The position numbers and the translations under genes were made by a program. From contig NZ_NFKJ01000002.1 of NCBI RefSeq assembly GCF_002160325.1, positions 62,001 to 126,000 on the forward strand: a stretch of 64,000 nt of DNA. The letters run 5' to 3'. How positions within the stretch are numbered: position 1 is the stretch's first letter; each line of letters starts with the position of its first letter. Under the pieces are notes generated by a model. The model made no database searches. It saw only the letters and a program-made list of their open reading frames with translations, and was not told the DNA's origin. This DNA comes from Lachnoclostridium sp. An181 (lineage in GTDB: Bacteria > Bacillota > Clostridia > Lachnospirales > Lachnospiraceae). Positions 1 to 8,606 of the stretch are shown piece after piece.

Positions 1-588
1 ATAGAGTGCATCATAGAGCGGACGAAGATACGGATCGATCTTGCTTTGCAGATCTCCCGGAAGAAATCCTAATTTTTCCCCTGCCTCAATAGCCGGTCTT
101 GTGAGAATGATCCTTCCTACTTCATTGTTTTTAAAAGCAGTGATGGCCATAGCCATGGCAAGGTAAGTCTTCCCTGTTCCCGCAGGTCCAAGTCCGAATA
201 CGATCATATTCTTTCGGATAGCATCCACATACTGCTTTTGGCCGAATGTCTTTGGCTTGACAGGTTTCCCCTGCAGCGTGTGGCAAATAATGTCCTTATC
301 GATCTCTACCACATTTTCCCCTGTGTCCTCCATGACAAGGGAAAGGATGTAGTTGACATTCTGTTCCTGTATCTGATTCCCTCTTCTGGACAGCTCCAAA
401 AGCTGGGAGAGCACTTCAAATGCCTGCTCTACCTGGCGGCTTTCACCGAGGACTTTTACTTTTCCGTCCCTGGGAATCAGGCTTACGTGCAGTGTGCGCT
501 CAATCTTTTTCGCGTACACGTCAAACTGCCCAAAAATATTTTTTTCATGTTCCGCAGGTATTTCTATCATTTTCTCGAGAATACTCAT
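1..588 (-). CDS. phoH: PhoH-like ATPase, 3' end beyond the window
   Basis: N-terminal 196 codons of a PhoH-family protein, a cytoplasmic P-loop ATPase usually found near ybeY in Firmicutes. The translation starts MSILEKMIEIPAEHEKNIFG. It carries the PhoH Walker A region GLGPAGTGKTYLAMA at about residues 132-146, followed by the family motif RIILTRPAIEAGEKLGFLPG. The ATG at 588 directly follows the stop codon of yqfD, so the two are cotranscribed and probably coupled. The order yqfC-yqfD-phoH is conserved in spore-forming Firmicutes. The precise role of PhoH is not settled; links to RNA metabolism are known for the family. The frame runs off the left edge with no disruption. Confidence 0.93.
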   Translation of the reverse strand, partial: MSILEKMIEIPAEHEKNIFGQFDVYAKKIERTLHVSLIPRDGKVKVLGESRQVEQAFEVLSQLLELSRRGNQIQEQNVNYILSLVMEDTGENVVEIDKDIICHTLQGKPVKPKTFGQKQYVDAIRKNMIVFGLGPAGTGKTYLAMAMAITAFKNNEVGRIILTRPAIEAGEKLGFLPGDLQSKIDPYLRPLYDALY

Positions 589-1836
589 TTACGGTTCTCC
601 TTCTGTCTTGTTTTCTTTTTGTTCTACCGTCAGGATTTTTGTGTCCTGTTTTTCATCAGATGCCGGCATGTTCACTATTAACGTGCCTTTAGCACATGAA
701 ACACCATTATCCTTGTATATTTTAACATCATTTTCAAGAATTTGAACCCCCCTTTTCTTTAAATCCATGCAAAACCTGGAAAAATCATCACTTAAAATTT
801 TTTGGATTTCTTTGTCCGCGTACGCCATCTCTTTTGTTTGATATGGTATAATCCCATTTTTTTCCAGATAAATTGGAAGTTCAAAATGTTTTCCCAGTTT
901 CAGCTGTCTTTTTTCACACCAGATCTCTGCTTTGTCATAATCGTTTTTAGAACTCCCAAAAGAAAGTATCCATTTTCCAATCCTCAACCTGTATTCCTTT
1001 CGCTCTATTCCATAATATTCTTTTTCCATATATGTATTTTTTATACTGTTCTCATAAGGAATGGATGTCTCCAGAAAAATATCTGCATCCGCGACCTGAT
1101 ACTGATAGTCCACCACAGTTTTACTGTCATCCAGAACATCCACCCGTCCAAGGACCAGAATATCTCCTTTTTTCACCTCATCACCTGTCTGCACCTGCGG
1201 CGTTCCTTTTCGCGTCACAATAGACGATACCTTTCCATCGCAGGGGGCAATGATATCTTTTGGCGTAGTATCTTTTGTCACTTGTGTCTCTTTTATCGTA
1301 TCTGAATTTTCTTTTACCTGGATTTTGAGCCTGCTGCCCTCCAAAGACGCTGAAACCCAGATAATATCATCAAAATTTGCTCTCAATTCCCTGACGATTT
1401 TGGGACAGTCCACATCCGCTCTTCTCATTCCATGGCGCACATCCTGTGATTTTAAATATTCCAGTATCATTTCATCTGTCTGCGAATAATTTCCCGTGAT
1501 TTGAATATCCCAAATAAAAAGCGAAAACACATAGATGAGCAGAAGGCAGAAAAATCCTCCAAAGAAAAATATTTTGCGCTTTCTGTATCTATGCAGAAAA
1601 AACGGGATTCCTGATTTTTTTAAAATCACAACTTTTGTGCCTGTCTTTTTCAAAATCGGAGTCAGTTTCTGAAATCCGGAAACACTGATATACATTTCAT
1701 AGGCATCATTTGCGGGCACCAGCCCCCAAAGTGAGATTCTGCGATGTTTACAAAGGTTCAGAAACCGCTCCGGTGAATATCCGCTCACCCGAATTTTCAT
1801 ATATCCCTGTAGATAACGGATCAATCTGATAAGCAT
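589..1836 (-). CDS. yqfD: sporulation protein YqfD
   Basis: A 415-residue YqfD-family protein, known in Bacillus as a mother-cell (sigma-E) sporulation protein needed for efficient spore formation. The N-terminal part (1-85) is basic and soluble. One membrane segment follows at about residues 89-109, and the rest is a large domain predicted outside the membrane, containing a beta-rich stretch around residues 195-230 (IIAPCDGKVSSIVTRKGTPQ). Length matches the family. It lies 9 nt downstream of yqfC and abuts phoH, the usual order. The identification rests on the membrane topology, this beta-rich region and synteny; biochemical function is unknown for the family. Confidence 0.9.
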   Translation of the reverse strand: MLIRLIRYLQGYMKIRVSGYSPERFLNLCKHRRISLWGLVPANDAYEMYISVSGFQKLTPILKKTGTKVVILKKSGIPFFLHRYRKRKIFFFGGFFCLLLIYVFSLFIWDIQITGNYSQTDEMILEYLKSQDVRHGMRRADVDCPKIVRELRANFDDIIWVSASLEGSRLKIQVKENSDTIKETQVTKDTTPKDIIAPCDGKVSSIVTRKGTPQVQTGDEVKKGDILVLGRVDVLDDSKTVVDYQYQVADADIFLETSIPYENSIKNTYMEKEYYGIERKEYRLRIGKWILSFGSSKNDYDKAEIWCEKRQLKLGKHFELPIYLEKNGIIPYQTKEMAYADKEIQKILSDDFSRFCMDLKKRGVQILENDVKIYKDNGVSCAKGTLIVNMPASDEKQDTKILTVEQKENKTEGEP

Positions 1837-1845
1837 GAAAATCCC

Positions 1846-2154
1846 TCAATTTCTTATTTCATTTTGATATTTGATCTCTTTTATCAGTCCGTTGATCTTC
1901 ATTTCGTCGTTCATGTAGTACGCAATCCGAAGGTTTTGACCGACAACCTGCAGATTTCCTATTTTTGTCTGAACACGGATAAATGTCTCTGTGTACTCCA
2001 GAATCCCTCTGTAATTTTCTATATAAAGTTCTTCCTGTCCGGTCATTGTCAGCACCGGAACTCCAAGGACGACGTCTTTTGGCATGTTGGTCATATCTGC
2101 GACTTTTGACTTCAGCTGCTGTCTTGTTTCCCTTTTTCTCATACCCGATGCCAT
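1846..2154 (-). CDS. yqfC: sporulation protein YqfC
   Basis: A 102-residue YqfC/YabP-like protein, the small partner encoded before yqfD in spore formers. The core LTMTGQEELYIENYRGILEY, followed by the IRVQTKIGNLQVVGQNLRI region, is typical of the family. The start is uncertain: ATG at 2154 and ATG at 2142 (MRKRETRQQL) are both possible, and neither has a strong Shine-Dalgarno sequence. AATATA and CGTATAGG sequences just upstream loosely recall a sigma-E promoter, but they sit so close to the 2154 codon that I do not call a promoter. The gene is divergent from the dehydrogenase at 2266. Confidence 0.85.
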   Translation of the reverse strand: MASGMRKRETRQQLKSKVADMTNMPKDVVLGVPVLTMTGQEELYIENYRGILEYTETFIRVQTKIGNLQVVGQNLRIAYYMNDEMKINGLIKEIKYQNEIRN

Positions 2155-2210
2155 ACCTATACGTTTATTAATTCAATATATTAGAGAAAGAAACTTTTTA
2201 GAACTTCTTC

Positions 2211-2239
2211 TTTACAGCACCGCAGTAAAGTGATAGACT
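2211..2239 (+). promoter_or_regulatory. sigma-A-type promoter for the lactate/malate dehydrogenase
   Basis: TTTACA (2211-2216), a 17-nt spacer and TAGACT (2234-2239). The predicted transcript start is near 2246, about 20 nt before the ATG, and the ribosome binding site AAGGAGG lies at 2252-2258. Confidence 0.5.
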
Positions 2240-2265
2240 AATCAGCAACACAAGGAGGTATCGAC

Positions 2266-3222
2266 ATGCAAAAAATAAAAACCAGAAAAATTGTCATCAT
2301 CGGCGCCGGACATGTAGGTTCACACTGCGCCATGTGCCTGATGCTGCAAAATGAAGTGGATGAGTTGATTTTGATCGATAAGGACAAAGATAAGGCTGCC
2401 ATGCACGCGCTTGATCTGGACGATATGGCATCCAGCCTTTCTGGAAATTTCACGGTTCGCTCCGGAGATTATGAAGACTGTCAGGATGCGGACATTGTGG
2501 TGATGGCTGCCGGAAAAAGCAGAGAACCCGGGCAGACAAGACTGGATATGTTTGAGGATTCCATCCATATGATCCAGGAGATATCGAAACCTTTGAAAGC
2601 ATCCGGCTTTTGCGGCATTCTCATCAGCATTTCCAACCCTGCGGACATCATCGGTGATTACTTGAGAAAACAGCTTGGACTTCCAAGAAATCAGGTCTTC
2701 AGCACCGGGACGGCCCTTGACTCTGCCAGACTGCGGCGTATGCTTTCTGAAATTCTTGGGGTTTCCAGAACTTCCATTCATGCTTACTGCATGGGTGAAC
2801 ACGGAGACTCCCAGATGATCCCTTTCTCCCATATCACAGTGCATGGACTACCACTTACTGAATATCTTGAAAGAGACCCGGAAGTAAAGAAACGGCTGGA
2901 TTTCCAAACACTCTGTACCGATGTACGTATGTGCGGTTTCCGCATTCTGGACGGCAAAGGGTGCACAGAATTTGGAATCGGTGCGGTTTTATGCGATTTT
3001 GTCCGCGCCGTACTGCACGATGAAAAACGTATCCTTCCTGTGTCCGTTCTCCTGGAAGGTGAATACGGGGAAAGAGACATACCATCAGGTGTTCCGGCTG
3101 TGATTGGGAAAGATGGAGTGGAACACATTTTGGAAATCCAGATGACAAAAGAAGAAGAGGAGGCTTTCCACTCCTCCTGCAATGTCATACGTGGATTCGT
3201 TGAAAAAGCAGAAAAAATGTAA
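2266..3222 (+). CDS. L-lactate/malate dehydrogenase family protein
   Basis: A 318-residue NAD-dependent 2-hydroxyacid dehydrogenase of the LDH/MDH superfamily, cytoplasmic. Residues 13-18 form the Rossmann glycine motif GAGHVG, and Asp38 at the end of the second strand favours NADH. The catalytic His lies in GEHGDSQMIPFS, and the substrate-binding Arg in GTALDSARLRRML. At the position that decides substrate (Gln102 in LDH numbering) this protein has Arg86, in AAGKSREPGQTR. Arg there is the malate dehydrogenase signature, whereas the rest of the protein looks like LDH. The real substrate is therefore open: pyruvate, oxaloacetate or another 2-oxo acid. Ribosome binding site AAGGAGG at 2252-2258, own promoter, monocistronic. 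Confidence 0.85.
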   Translation: MQKIKTRKIVIIGAGHVGSHCAMCLMLQNEVDELILIDKDKDKAAMHALDLDDMASSLSGNFTVRSGDYEDCQDADIVVMAAGKSREPGQTRLDMFEDSIHMIQEISKPLKASGFCGILISISNPADIIGDYLRKQLGLPRNQVFSTGTALDSARLRRMLSEILGVSRTSIHAYCMGEHGDSQMIPFSHITVHGLPLTEYLERDPEVKKRLDFQTLCTDVRMCGFRILDGKGCTEFGIGAVLCDFVRAVLHDEKRILPVSVLLEGEYGERDIPSGVPAVIGKDGVEHILEIQMTKEEEEAFHSSCNVIRGFVEKAEKM

Positions 3223-3234
3223 GCCCCCTCTTTT

Positions 3235-3906
3235 TTATACAGGGAATGAAATTCCCGTTTTCGATATAAATTCCTTCATGCGGGCGTAGAACTGAGGATA
3301 AAAATCCTCGCCCGTATGGAATGGATATACATAAAACAGATTTAAAAAGTAAAGATTTCTTGTGCGAAGGAGCTCTTCTCCTATCTCTTTGGCATCTTCC
3401 TGCAAATACTTTATGAGGTTATGCCATTTTAAGACATATGTTTCGTATTCTCCAAACGAAGGCACTCCCATCCACTTTTGAATCTTTACTTTTGTTTTGT
3501 TTGGTTTTGGACATTCATGCACCTGAAGAATATAGTAAAACCCATCCTCTTCATACACTCTTCCAAGAGGAAACAGTCTGCAAAGTCCAGGGCGGAATGC
3601 ATGAATGGAGCATCTTTCATTTTCGTCAAGAAACGGACACCTCTCCTTGTCATCCATCCGGATATGGGGAAGGATCACCCCATCCTCCATGCCAAGTGCC
3701 GCCTCCCTTTTCAACAATGTCTCGAACCCAACGTGAAGATTCCCTTGCAGCATATAAATATCATAAGGTTCCAAAAGAATACTTTCCCCCATCTCCTGGC
3801 AGCAGGATGAACAGTCCTTGCAGTCATGACATCCTGCTTTTACCATGTCAGCGGAACGGTATTTACGCCCGTCGGAAATTTCATTTAAATCTACATTTTT
3901 TCTCAT
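3235..3906 (-). CDS. YkgJ-family cysteine-cluster protein
   Basis: A 223-residue cytoplasmic protein of the YkgJ (zinc- or iron-chelating, CxxCxxCC) family. The N-terminal cluster is GCHDCKDCSSCCQEMG at about residues 25-40. It is followed by ERCPFLDENERCSIHAFRPG and the LCRLFPLG motif, which supply the further Cys residues typical of the family. The biological role of these proteins is not established. Its ATG at 3906 overlaps the stop of the upstream helD-like gene by 4 nt (ATGA), so the two are translationally coupled. It is convergent with the dehydrogenase at 2266, with 12 nt between them. Confidence 0.85.
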   Translation of the reverse strand: MRKNVDLNEISDGRKYRSADMVKAGCHDCKDCSSCCQEMGESILLEPYDIYMLQGNLHVGFETLLKREAALGMEDGVILPHIRMDDKERCPFLDENERCSIHAFRPGLCRLFPLGRVYEEDGFYYILQVHECPKPNKTKVKIQKWMGVPSFGEYETYVLKWHNLIKYLQEDAKEIGEELLRTRNLYFLNLFYVYPFHTGEDFYPQFYARMKEFISKTGISFPV

Positions 3907-5933
3907 TGGTCATTCCCTGCCTTCTCTTCGTATTGGTACATGTACAGCTCGTGCAGTGCTCTTGTGGCGCAGATATATTCTGCCTGCCGGGTAAGCGCAT
4001 CCTCTTTTGCGGGAAACAGTCCGAATACCTGGTCAAATTCCAATCCTTTCGCCATATAAAAAGTGGTCACAGTAATTCCTTTTTGGAACGAAGAACTGTC
4101 TCTGTCCATATAAGAAACTTCCAGGCCACAGTCTTTTAAGAAACGATAAATCTGCAACGCCTCTTCTTCTGTCAAAGTGATGACTGCACATGTTTCGTAT
4201 GTTTCCGAGTTCCTTGATCTTTCCTCTATCCTTTTTAGAGCCTCTTTAAATTCAAAAAAACGTTCCTCTTCCACTGGTTTTCCATGGCGTTTTAGAAATT
4301 CTATACCTGTTATCCCGGAAAGTTTGGCCGCATATTCTGCTATCTCAATCGTATTCCGGTAGCTTTTGTTGATGACAATGGTTCGGATATCTTTCCCAAA
4401 TATTTTCGGAAGAAATGTGGTCACATCCGCCTGTCTCTCATCCATGGTCTGCGCCCTGTCCCCCAATATGGTCATTCTGCACTGAAACAGTTTCCCAAGA
4501 ATGACGTATTGAAGATAAGAATAATCCTGCATCTCATCAATGACAAGGTGACGGATATTGGCGTGCGCTTTGTTACCCAGGAGTCGGTATTTCAGATAAA
4601 GCATCGGATACACATCTTCGTACTCCAAAATCCTCTCTTTGACAGGAACATCCGGAAGAGATGCATAGCCATATGTGCAAAGAAACTGATTGTAAATTTC
4701 ATACAAATCCCTCGTCACATAAAGACTTCTAAATTTTTCTGTCACTTTTTCCCGCTCTTCTTCCGGCAATGTCCGATCGTGCAGTGTCTCATACTCGTCA
4801 ATCACATAATCTGCCACTGCCTCCATCCGAAGAAGCAGGGGAATATCCTGAAATTTAAAATAAAAAAGCCTGATCAATTCCTCTTCGGTTTTTTTCATGG
4901 AGTTGTATGTAATCTCATGAAAATCCATAAGCTCATCCTCCAGCATGGCCAGAAATCCTTCCATTTCTCCTACAAAGCCTTGGGACTGCTTTTTCTCGTG
5001 ATCACTCTTTTTTTTGCCTTCTCTTATCTGCTTTTCTATCTGATGATACTTATCCTCACAGTCCGCAGCCACCTCCAGAAGTTCCCGGTATGCAAACAGA
5101 TCAAAACTCATCTCCTGAATATGTTCCTCCCCAAGTTCGGGCAGAATATGGGAAATGTAATCGGAAAACACTCCGTTTGGGGAGAGGATCAGAATATTGG
5201 ATGAGCGCAGATACTCCCTTTCATGATACAAAAGATAGGCGATCCTGTGCAGGGCAATGGATGTCTTTCCGCTTCCGGCTGCTCCCTGAATGACCAGTAT
5301 TTTATCCAGTCGGTTCCGGATAATGGCATTTTGCTCCTTTTGAATGGTTCGTACAATATTTTTCAGCTGTACATCACCGTTTGCGCCAAGCTCCTGCTTT
5401 AAAATATCATCGTCAATCTTGATATCGCTCTCAAATGCATAGATCATCTTTCCGCCCCGGATCTTATACTGCCATTTTGCCCGGATATTCCCTTCCATTT
5501 TTCCGCCCGGCGCCATATAGAAAGCTGGTCCTTTGTCATAGTCGTAGAACAAACTGCTGACCGGGGCACGCCAGTCATAGATGAGAGGCGTGCCTCCTGT
5601 TCTGTCAGAAAAATTCCCAAGCCCAATATAGAATGGCCACTCCTCATCTTCACCATCGTAAATAAAGTCCACCCGACCGAAATATGGTGAGTCCAGCATC
5701 TTTACAAACTGCTGCCGCAAATGTATCTTCTCGTTATTGGCATTTACCTGCCCCAAAAGAGCCTGCTGATTGTCATAGTTTTCGTATCCATACTCATCCA
5801 TCTCTGTATAGTTTTCCCAATAGTACTCGTGCATGCCCTCGATGTCTTTTTGTCCTTCCACGATTTCCTCATCCAAATGCAAAATCCGTTCTTTTAATTT
5901 GTCCGTTACTGTTGTCAAAAACTTGTCTTCCAT
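3903..5933 (-). CDS. helD: HelD-like UvrD/Rep-family helicase
   Basis: A 676-residue superfamily 1 ATPase resembling HelD, the RNA polymerase-associated factor that frees stalled polymerase in Firmicutes. The N-terminal ~85 residues are charged and helical, fitting the coiled coil that enters the polymerase secondary channel. Walker A GAAGSGKT is at 217-224, the DEMQDYSYLQ segment supplies Walker B, and TTFYMAKGLEFDQVFGLFP is the C-terminal helicase motif. It is shorter than Bacillus HelD (about 770 residues). The start is supported by GGAGGCAGCA directly before the ATG. It forms an operon with the downstream YkgJ-like gene. HelD versus a general UvrD-like helicase is judged from overall layout. 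Confidence 0.85.
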   Translation of the reverse strand: MEDKFLTTVTDKLKERILHLDEEIVEGQKDIEGMHEYYWENYTEMDEYGYENYDNQQALLGQVNANNEKIHLRQQFVKMLDSPYFGRVDFIYDGEDEEWPFYIGLGNFSDRTGGTPLIYDWRAPVSSLFYDYDKGPAFYMAPGGKMEGNIRAKWQYKIRGGKMIYAFESDIKIDDDILKQELGANGDVQLKNIVRTIQKEQNAIIRNRLDKILVIQGAAGSGKTSIALHRIAYLLYHEREYLRSSNILILSPNGVFSDYISHILPELGEEHIQEMSFDLFAYRELLEVAADCEDKYHQIEKQIREGKKKSDHEKKQSQGFVGEMEGFLAMLEDELMDFHEITYNSMKKTEEELIRLFYFKFQDIPLLLRMEAVADYVIDEYETLHDRTLPEEEREKVTEKFRSLYVTRDLYEIYNQFLCTYGYASLPDVPVKERILEYEDVYPMLYLKYRLLGNKAHANIRHLVIDEMQDYSYLQYVILGKLFQCRMTILGDRAQTMDERQADVTTFLPKIFGKDIRTIVINKSYRNTIEIAEYAAKLSGITGIEFLKRHGKPVEEERFFEFKEALKRIEERSRNSETYETCAVITLTEEEALQIYRFLKDCGLEVSYMDRDSSSFQKGITVTTFYMAKGLEFDQVFGLFPAKEDALTRQAEYICATRALHELYMYQYEEKAGNDQ

Positions 5934-6003
5934 TGCTGCCTCCAGAGGGGGATTTCCAGTATCTCCCCGCTATTTAAAAATTTTTATCTCGCTAGCTTTC
6001 CCC

Positions 6004-6032
6004 ATTATACCGTCATCGATTCTTTTGGACAA
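6004..6032 (-). promoter_or_regulatory. promoter of the helD-like operon
   Basis: On the minus strand TTGTCC (6032-6027), 17-nt spacer, TATAAT (6009-6004). It lies about 70 nt upstream of the helD-like ATG and just beyond the stop of the DUF4179 gene. Confidence 0.6.
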
Positions 6033-6048
6033 GTACAATCGCAGCAAT

Positions 6049-6996
6049 CTACTTAGAAACAGGTGTTCCATTGAGTGTAACCGTTTCGATTTCATCAAGA
6101 TCGATAAATTCATCGGTCAAAATCCCAATACAGCACCTCCCCTCATTGTCTTCGGTTGTCATATATTCCCCTTTGTTTTTCCCCATTCCCAGCAAAGTGG
6201 AAAGATAGAGCTCCTCTCCATTTCTCATACGGATCCGGATATCCGCATCCTTCGATTCGTTCTCTCTTTGATAAATGCAGGTAACTCCCATAGGGGTGAT
6301 CGTAAGCTCCATAAAATCTTTACATTCCGTATACGTTTTTACTTCATCCACTTGCTCTTCAATTTCCATCTCAAGCACCAGATACGACTCATTCTCCTCT
6401 GAATCAGTGCTTTCATTGTCTTCTTTTGTCTGCAGAAAAATCTTTGCCCTCTCATATGGGGCGGTATTGTCCTGCTTTCCTTCCATACTTATCAACTGAA
6501 AATACCACGTATCCTCATCCGAATATTTTTTCAGACATTTGGTATGGGTTGCACCTCCGCTTGGAGTCCCTTCCCCGTAAAGATTCAAAGACAGATAACT
6601 TTCATATTCTCCCATCTTCCTCATCCACTCCCTGCCCTCTTGGTCCAAAGTTTCCACTTTTACAAACACATTTGCAATGTTGCCGGTAAATGCACTGCTC
6701 TCCACAGACAGTCTTAAATGTTCATTTTCCACGCTTCTGGAAGGCTCATTGACTTCTTTCTCTATAATCTTTGCCGTATCCGGATAAATCTCTTCAAACC
6801 AGTTGTATTTTACTGCAGCAGCAGTACATGCTGTGACTGCCAGCATACAGATACAAAGCGATACCATGACGGTCTTCCATTTTCTTGAACAAAAAGAGCG
6901 ATCTTGTCTCTTCTCCAGTTTTTCGTACACTCGTTTCTCCAGATGATCAGAAAAAGGAATCTCTTCATATGCTTGTTTTAAATCTTCTTTTTTCAT
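6049..6996 (-). CDS. DUF4179-type membrane protein, probable anti-sigma factor
   Basis: A 315-residue single-pass membrane protein with a short cytoplasmic N-terminus, a hydrophobic segment at about residues 42-61 (VMVSLCICMLAVTACTAAAV) and a large extracytoplasmic domain. This layout is that of the DUF4179 proteins that accompany ECF sigma factors in Firmicutes. I chose the ATG at 6996 (MKKEDLKQAY) because GGGAGGA lies 7 nt upstream and because it overlaps the sigma-factor stop as ATGA; an upstream start 15 nt earlier is possible but lacks a site. Role as an anti-sigma factor holding the neighbouring sigma factor is inferred from position and topology. Confidence 0.8.
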   Translation of the reverse strand: MKKEDLKQAYEEIPFSDHLEKRVYEKLEKRQDRSFCSRKWKTVMVSLCICMLAVTACTAAAVKYNWFEEIYPDTAKIIEKEVNEPSRSVENEHLRLSVESSAFTGNIANVFVKVETLDQEGREWMRKMGEYESYLSLNLYGEGTPSGGATHTKCLKKYSDEDTWYFQLISMEGKQDNTAPYERAKIFLQTKEDNESTDSEENESYLVLEMEIEEQVDEVKTYTECKDFMELTITPMGVTCIYQRENESKDADIRIRMRNGEELYLSTLLGMGKNKGEYMTTEDNEGRCCIGILTDEFIDLDEIETVTLNGTPVSK

Positions 6997-7466
6997 GATG
7001 ATTCCTCCCATTCTATTCTCAGTAATTTTCTGGCCCTCTGCAGCTGTGTCCCAACCGCGGTCTGGGAACGGCCAAGCAGCTCGGCGGTTTCTTTGATGGA
7101 GTATCCCTCTATGTAGTAAAGACAGATCACTTCCCGGTAATTAAGAGGAAGTGAAAGGACCATTTCCAAGATCTCGGAATGAAACGTCTCATTTGTTTTT
7201 CCTTTTTCTTCCCCAAAAACAGTTTTTCTCACCCAAGCGCTTTTCAACTCGTTCTTGCACTTATTTTTCGTCACCTTTAACAGCCATGCTTTTTCATGTT
7301 CTGCATCGCAAAAATCCGGCGCCTTTTGATAATAGGCAAGAAAAGCCTCCTGCACAACGTCCTCAGCGTCCTCCACGCGTCCCAGATAAGAATAAGCCAT
7401 GTGGAGGAGAAGTTTTTTGTAATTTTCCATTGCATCTTTCAATCTGTCTTCTTTTCTTTTTTTCAT
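6993..7466 (-). CDS. ECF-type RNA polymerase sigma factor
   Basis: A 157-residue sigma-70 family factor of the ECF group with only regions 2 and 4. Region 2 includes YLGRVEDAEDVVQEAFLAYY. Region 4 ends with the helix-turn-helix GYSIKETAELLGRSQTAVGT followed by QLQRARKLLR. It would direct RNA polymerase to a small regulon, probably in response to an envelope signal sensed by the coupled DUF4179 protein downstream. The two genes overlap by 4 nt. The ATG at 7466 is preceded by TAAGGAGAGAACG. A possible autoregulated promoter is listed separately. Confidence 0.92.
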   Translation of the reverse strand: MKKRKEDRLKDAMENYKKLLLHMAYSYLGRVEDAEDVVQEAFLAYYQKAPDFCDAEHEKAWLLKVTKNKCKNELKSAWVRKTVFGEEKGKTNETFHSEILEMVLSLPLNYREVICLYYIEGYSIKETAELLGRSQTAVGTQLQRARKLLRIEWEESS

Positions 7467-7513
7467 AGCGTTCTCTCCTTACCTAAAACACAATTGAAGA
7501 CACCATTTTTTCA

Positions 7514-7538
7514 CACGTCCAATAAATTTTTTCTTTCA
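7514..7538 (-). promoter_or_regulatory. possible ECF-type autoregulatory promoter
   Basis: Minus-strand TGAAAG (7538-7533), 15-nt spacer, CGTG (7517-7514). This resembles the TGAAAC-N16-CGT pattern of ECF promoters and lies about 50 nt before the sigma-factor ATG. A 15-nt spacer and imperfect boxes keep this tentative. Confidence 0.3.
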
Positions 7539-7616
7539 TCACAAAATCGTCAAAATTTTCCTGTATTTATATGTCGGAAATTGTTTTCAGCAATTCTGAA
7601 ACCACAACACTAAGAC

Positions 7617-7703
7617 ATGGAGAATGGCAATATGAAAAAAGGAAACCGAAAACTGGCCCAGGAACGAAAAAATCAAGAACAGATCAAAAAGATAAAGAAG
7701 TAA
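7617..7703 (+). CDS. possible small lysine-rich ORF
   Basis: A 28-codon frame reading MENGNMKKGNRKLAQERKNQ and ending in EQIKKIKK. The internal ATG at 7632 has GGAG 9 nt upstream and could be the real start, giving 23 residues. The peptide is very basic and helical. I do not recognise it. It sits between the sigma factor and the recombinase remnant, so it may belong to the decayed element. Only the ribosome binding site supports it. Confidence 0.2.
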   Translation: MENGNMKKGNRKLAQERKNQEQIKKIKK

Positions 7704-7769
7704 TAGAAGTATAAAAAATTTTGCCGTTCCTATCCGGCGCTTGGCCATTGTGTCAGATAGATTGGACGG

Positions 7770-8145
7770 TTATTCTGGCAAGTCAATCTTGCCGACAAAG
7801 CTGTCATAAATCTCAATGTCCTGCCTGCGGGTTCCGTTCTCGTCATAGCTGCACTCATGCACGACGATTTTCTCAATCATTTCCCGCAAGAGGGTGGGGT
7901 AAGTTCCTCAAAGTCAAGGTGCTTTCGGACAATCCCCATAAACTTTTCCGCGTTGACGGTGGCCCTGCGACTTGTCCAGTTCGGCCTGTAAGGCAGCTAC
8001 GCGGTCTTTCAGTTCCCGCTGCTCCTGCTCATAGCCTGCCGACAGTTCCATAAAACGCTCGTCGCTGATTTTGCCGTTCACATTGTCCTCATACAGCCGC
8101 TTGATAATGTGGCTCACTTCAGCAATGCGCTCCCTTTTAAGGGAA
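7770..8145 (-). pseudogene. remnant of a large serine recombinase (C-terminal part)
   Basis: The 5' part reads RIAEVSHIIKRLYEDNVNGK and then ISDERFMELSAGYEQEQREL. This is the coiled-coil region found near the C-terminus of transposon-type large serine recombinases. The frame breaks after LQAELDKSQ. In another frame the sequence resumes as NAEKFMGIVRKHLDFEELTP, then after a further shift LLREMIEKIVVHECSYDENG, and ends in the typical IEIYDSFVGKIDLPE before a TAA at 7770. The catalytic N-terminal domain and zinc ribbon are missing. At least two frameshifts make it non-functional. The DNA is visibly GC-richer than its flanks, consistent with an acquired conjugative or mobilisable transposon of which only this tail survives. 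No intact attachment sites were recognised. Confidence 0.8.
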
Positions 8146-8278
8146 CAGCATTTTCGGATAAAGGGCGGTAATGAAGTTTTTTCATTTTAATGGTTATCTC
8201 GTGTTTTGTGTCTGTGGGTGAAAAAATTCATTTTTATTTGGTATTATCATATCAAAATAAATACAAGGGGGAACCGAT

Positions 8279-8589
8279 ATGCTAATCAATTTCAATGAGA
8301 TACCAGAGCGTACCGTACCGGAAATGAATAACGGCACCGGCGAAATGATTGCAAAAATGTTCATGGGCAAAAATGGAAAAATTATTCCTTGCCGTATTCA
8401 TGCTGGCGGCTCAATCGGCAAACATAAGCACGAAACCAGCGACGATATAAACTATGTCCTGCCCGGGACAGGAGAGGCAATCTGTGACGGAGAAGTAGAA
8501 ACCTTGATCGCCGGTTGCTGCCATATCTGTAAGAAAGTCTCGGATCATATAATGATTTTTGCCTGCTTACCGTAGTTGTAGAACGATAA
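8279..8589 (+). pseudogene. cupin-domain protein, frameshifted near the 3' end
   Basis: A small single-domain cupin. The metal-binding motif 1 is intact in GGSIGKHKHETSDDINYVLP (HxH plus Glu), followed by GTGEAICDGEVETLIAGCCH. After HICKKVSDH the frame goes astray and ends at a TAG at 8573. In another frame the expected cupin ending LLTVVVER and a TAA at 8589 are still present. So a few codons of motif 2 have been lost with a frameshift. The ATG at 8279 has GGGGGAACC upstream. Whether the 98-residue product still folds is unclear; I treat the gene as damaged. Confidence 0.65.
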
Positions 8590-8606
8590 AATACCTCGTT
8601 GTCCCA

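Noticed and set aside
2155-2200. Sigma-E promoter for yqfC
   Set aside because: The AATATA and CGTATAGG elements sit almost on the start codon, leaving no room for a leader unless translation starts at 2142.
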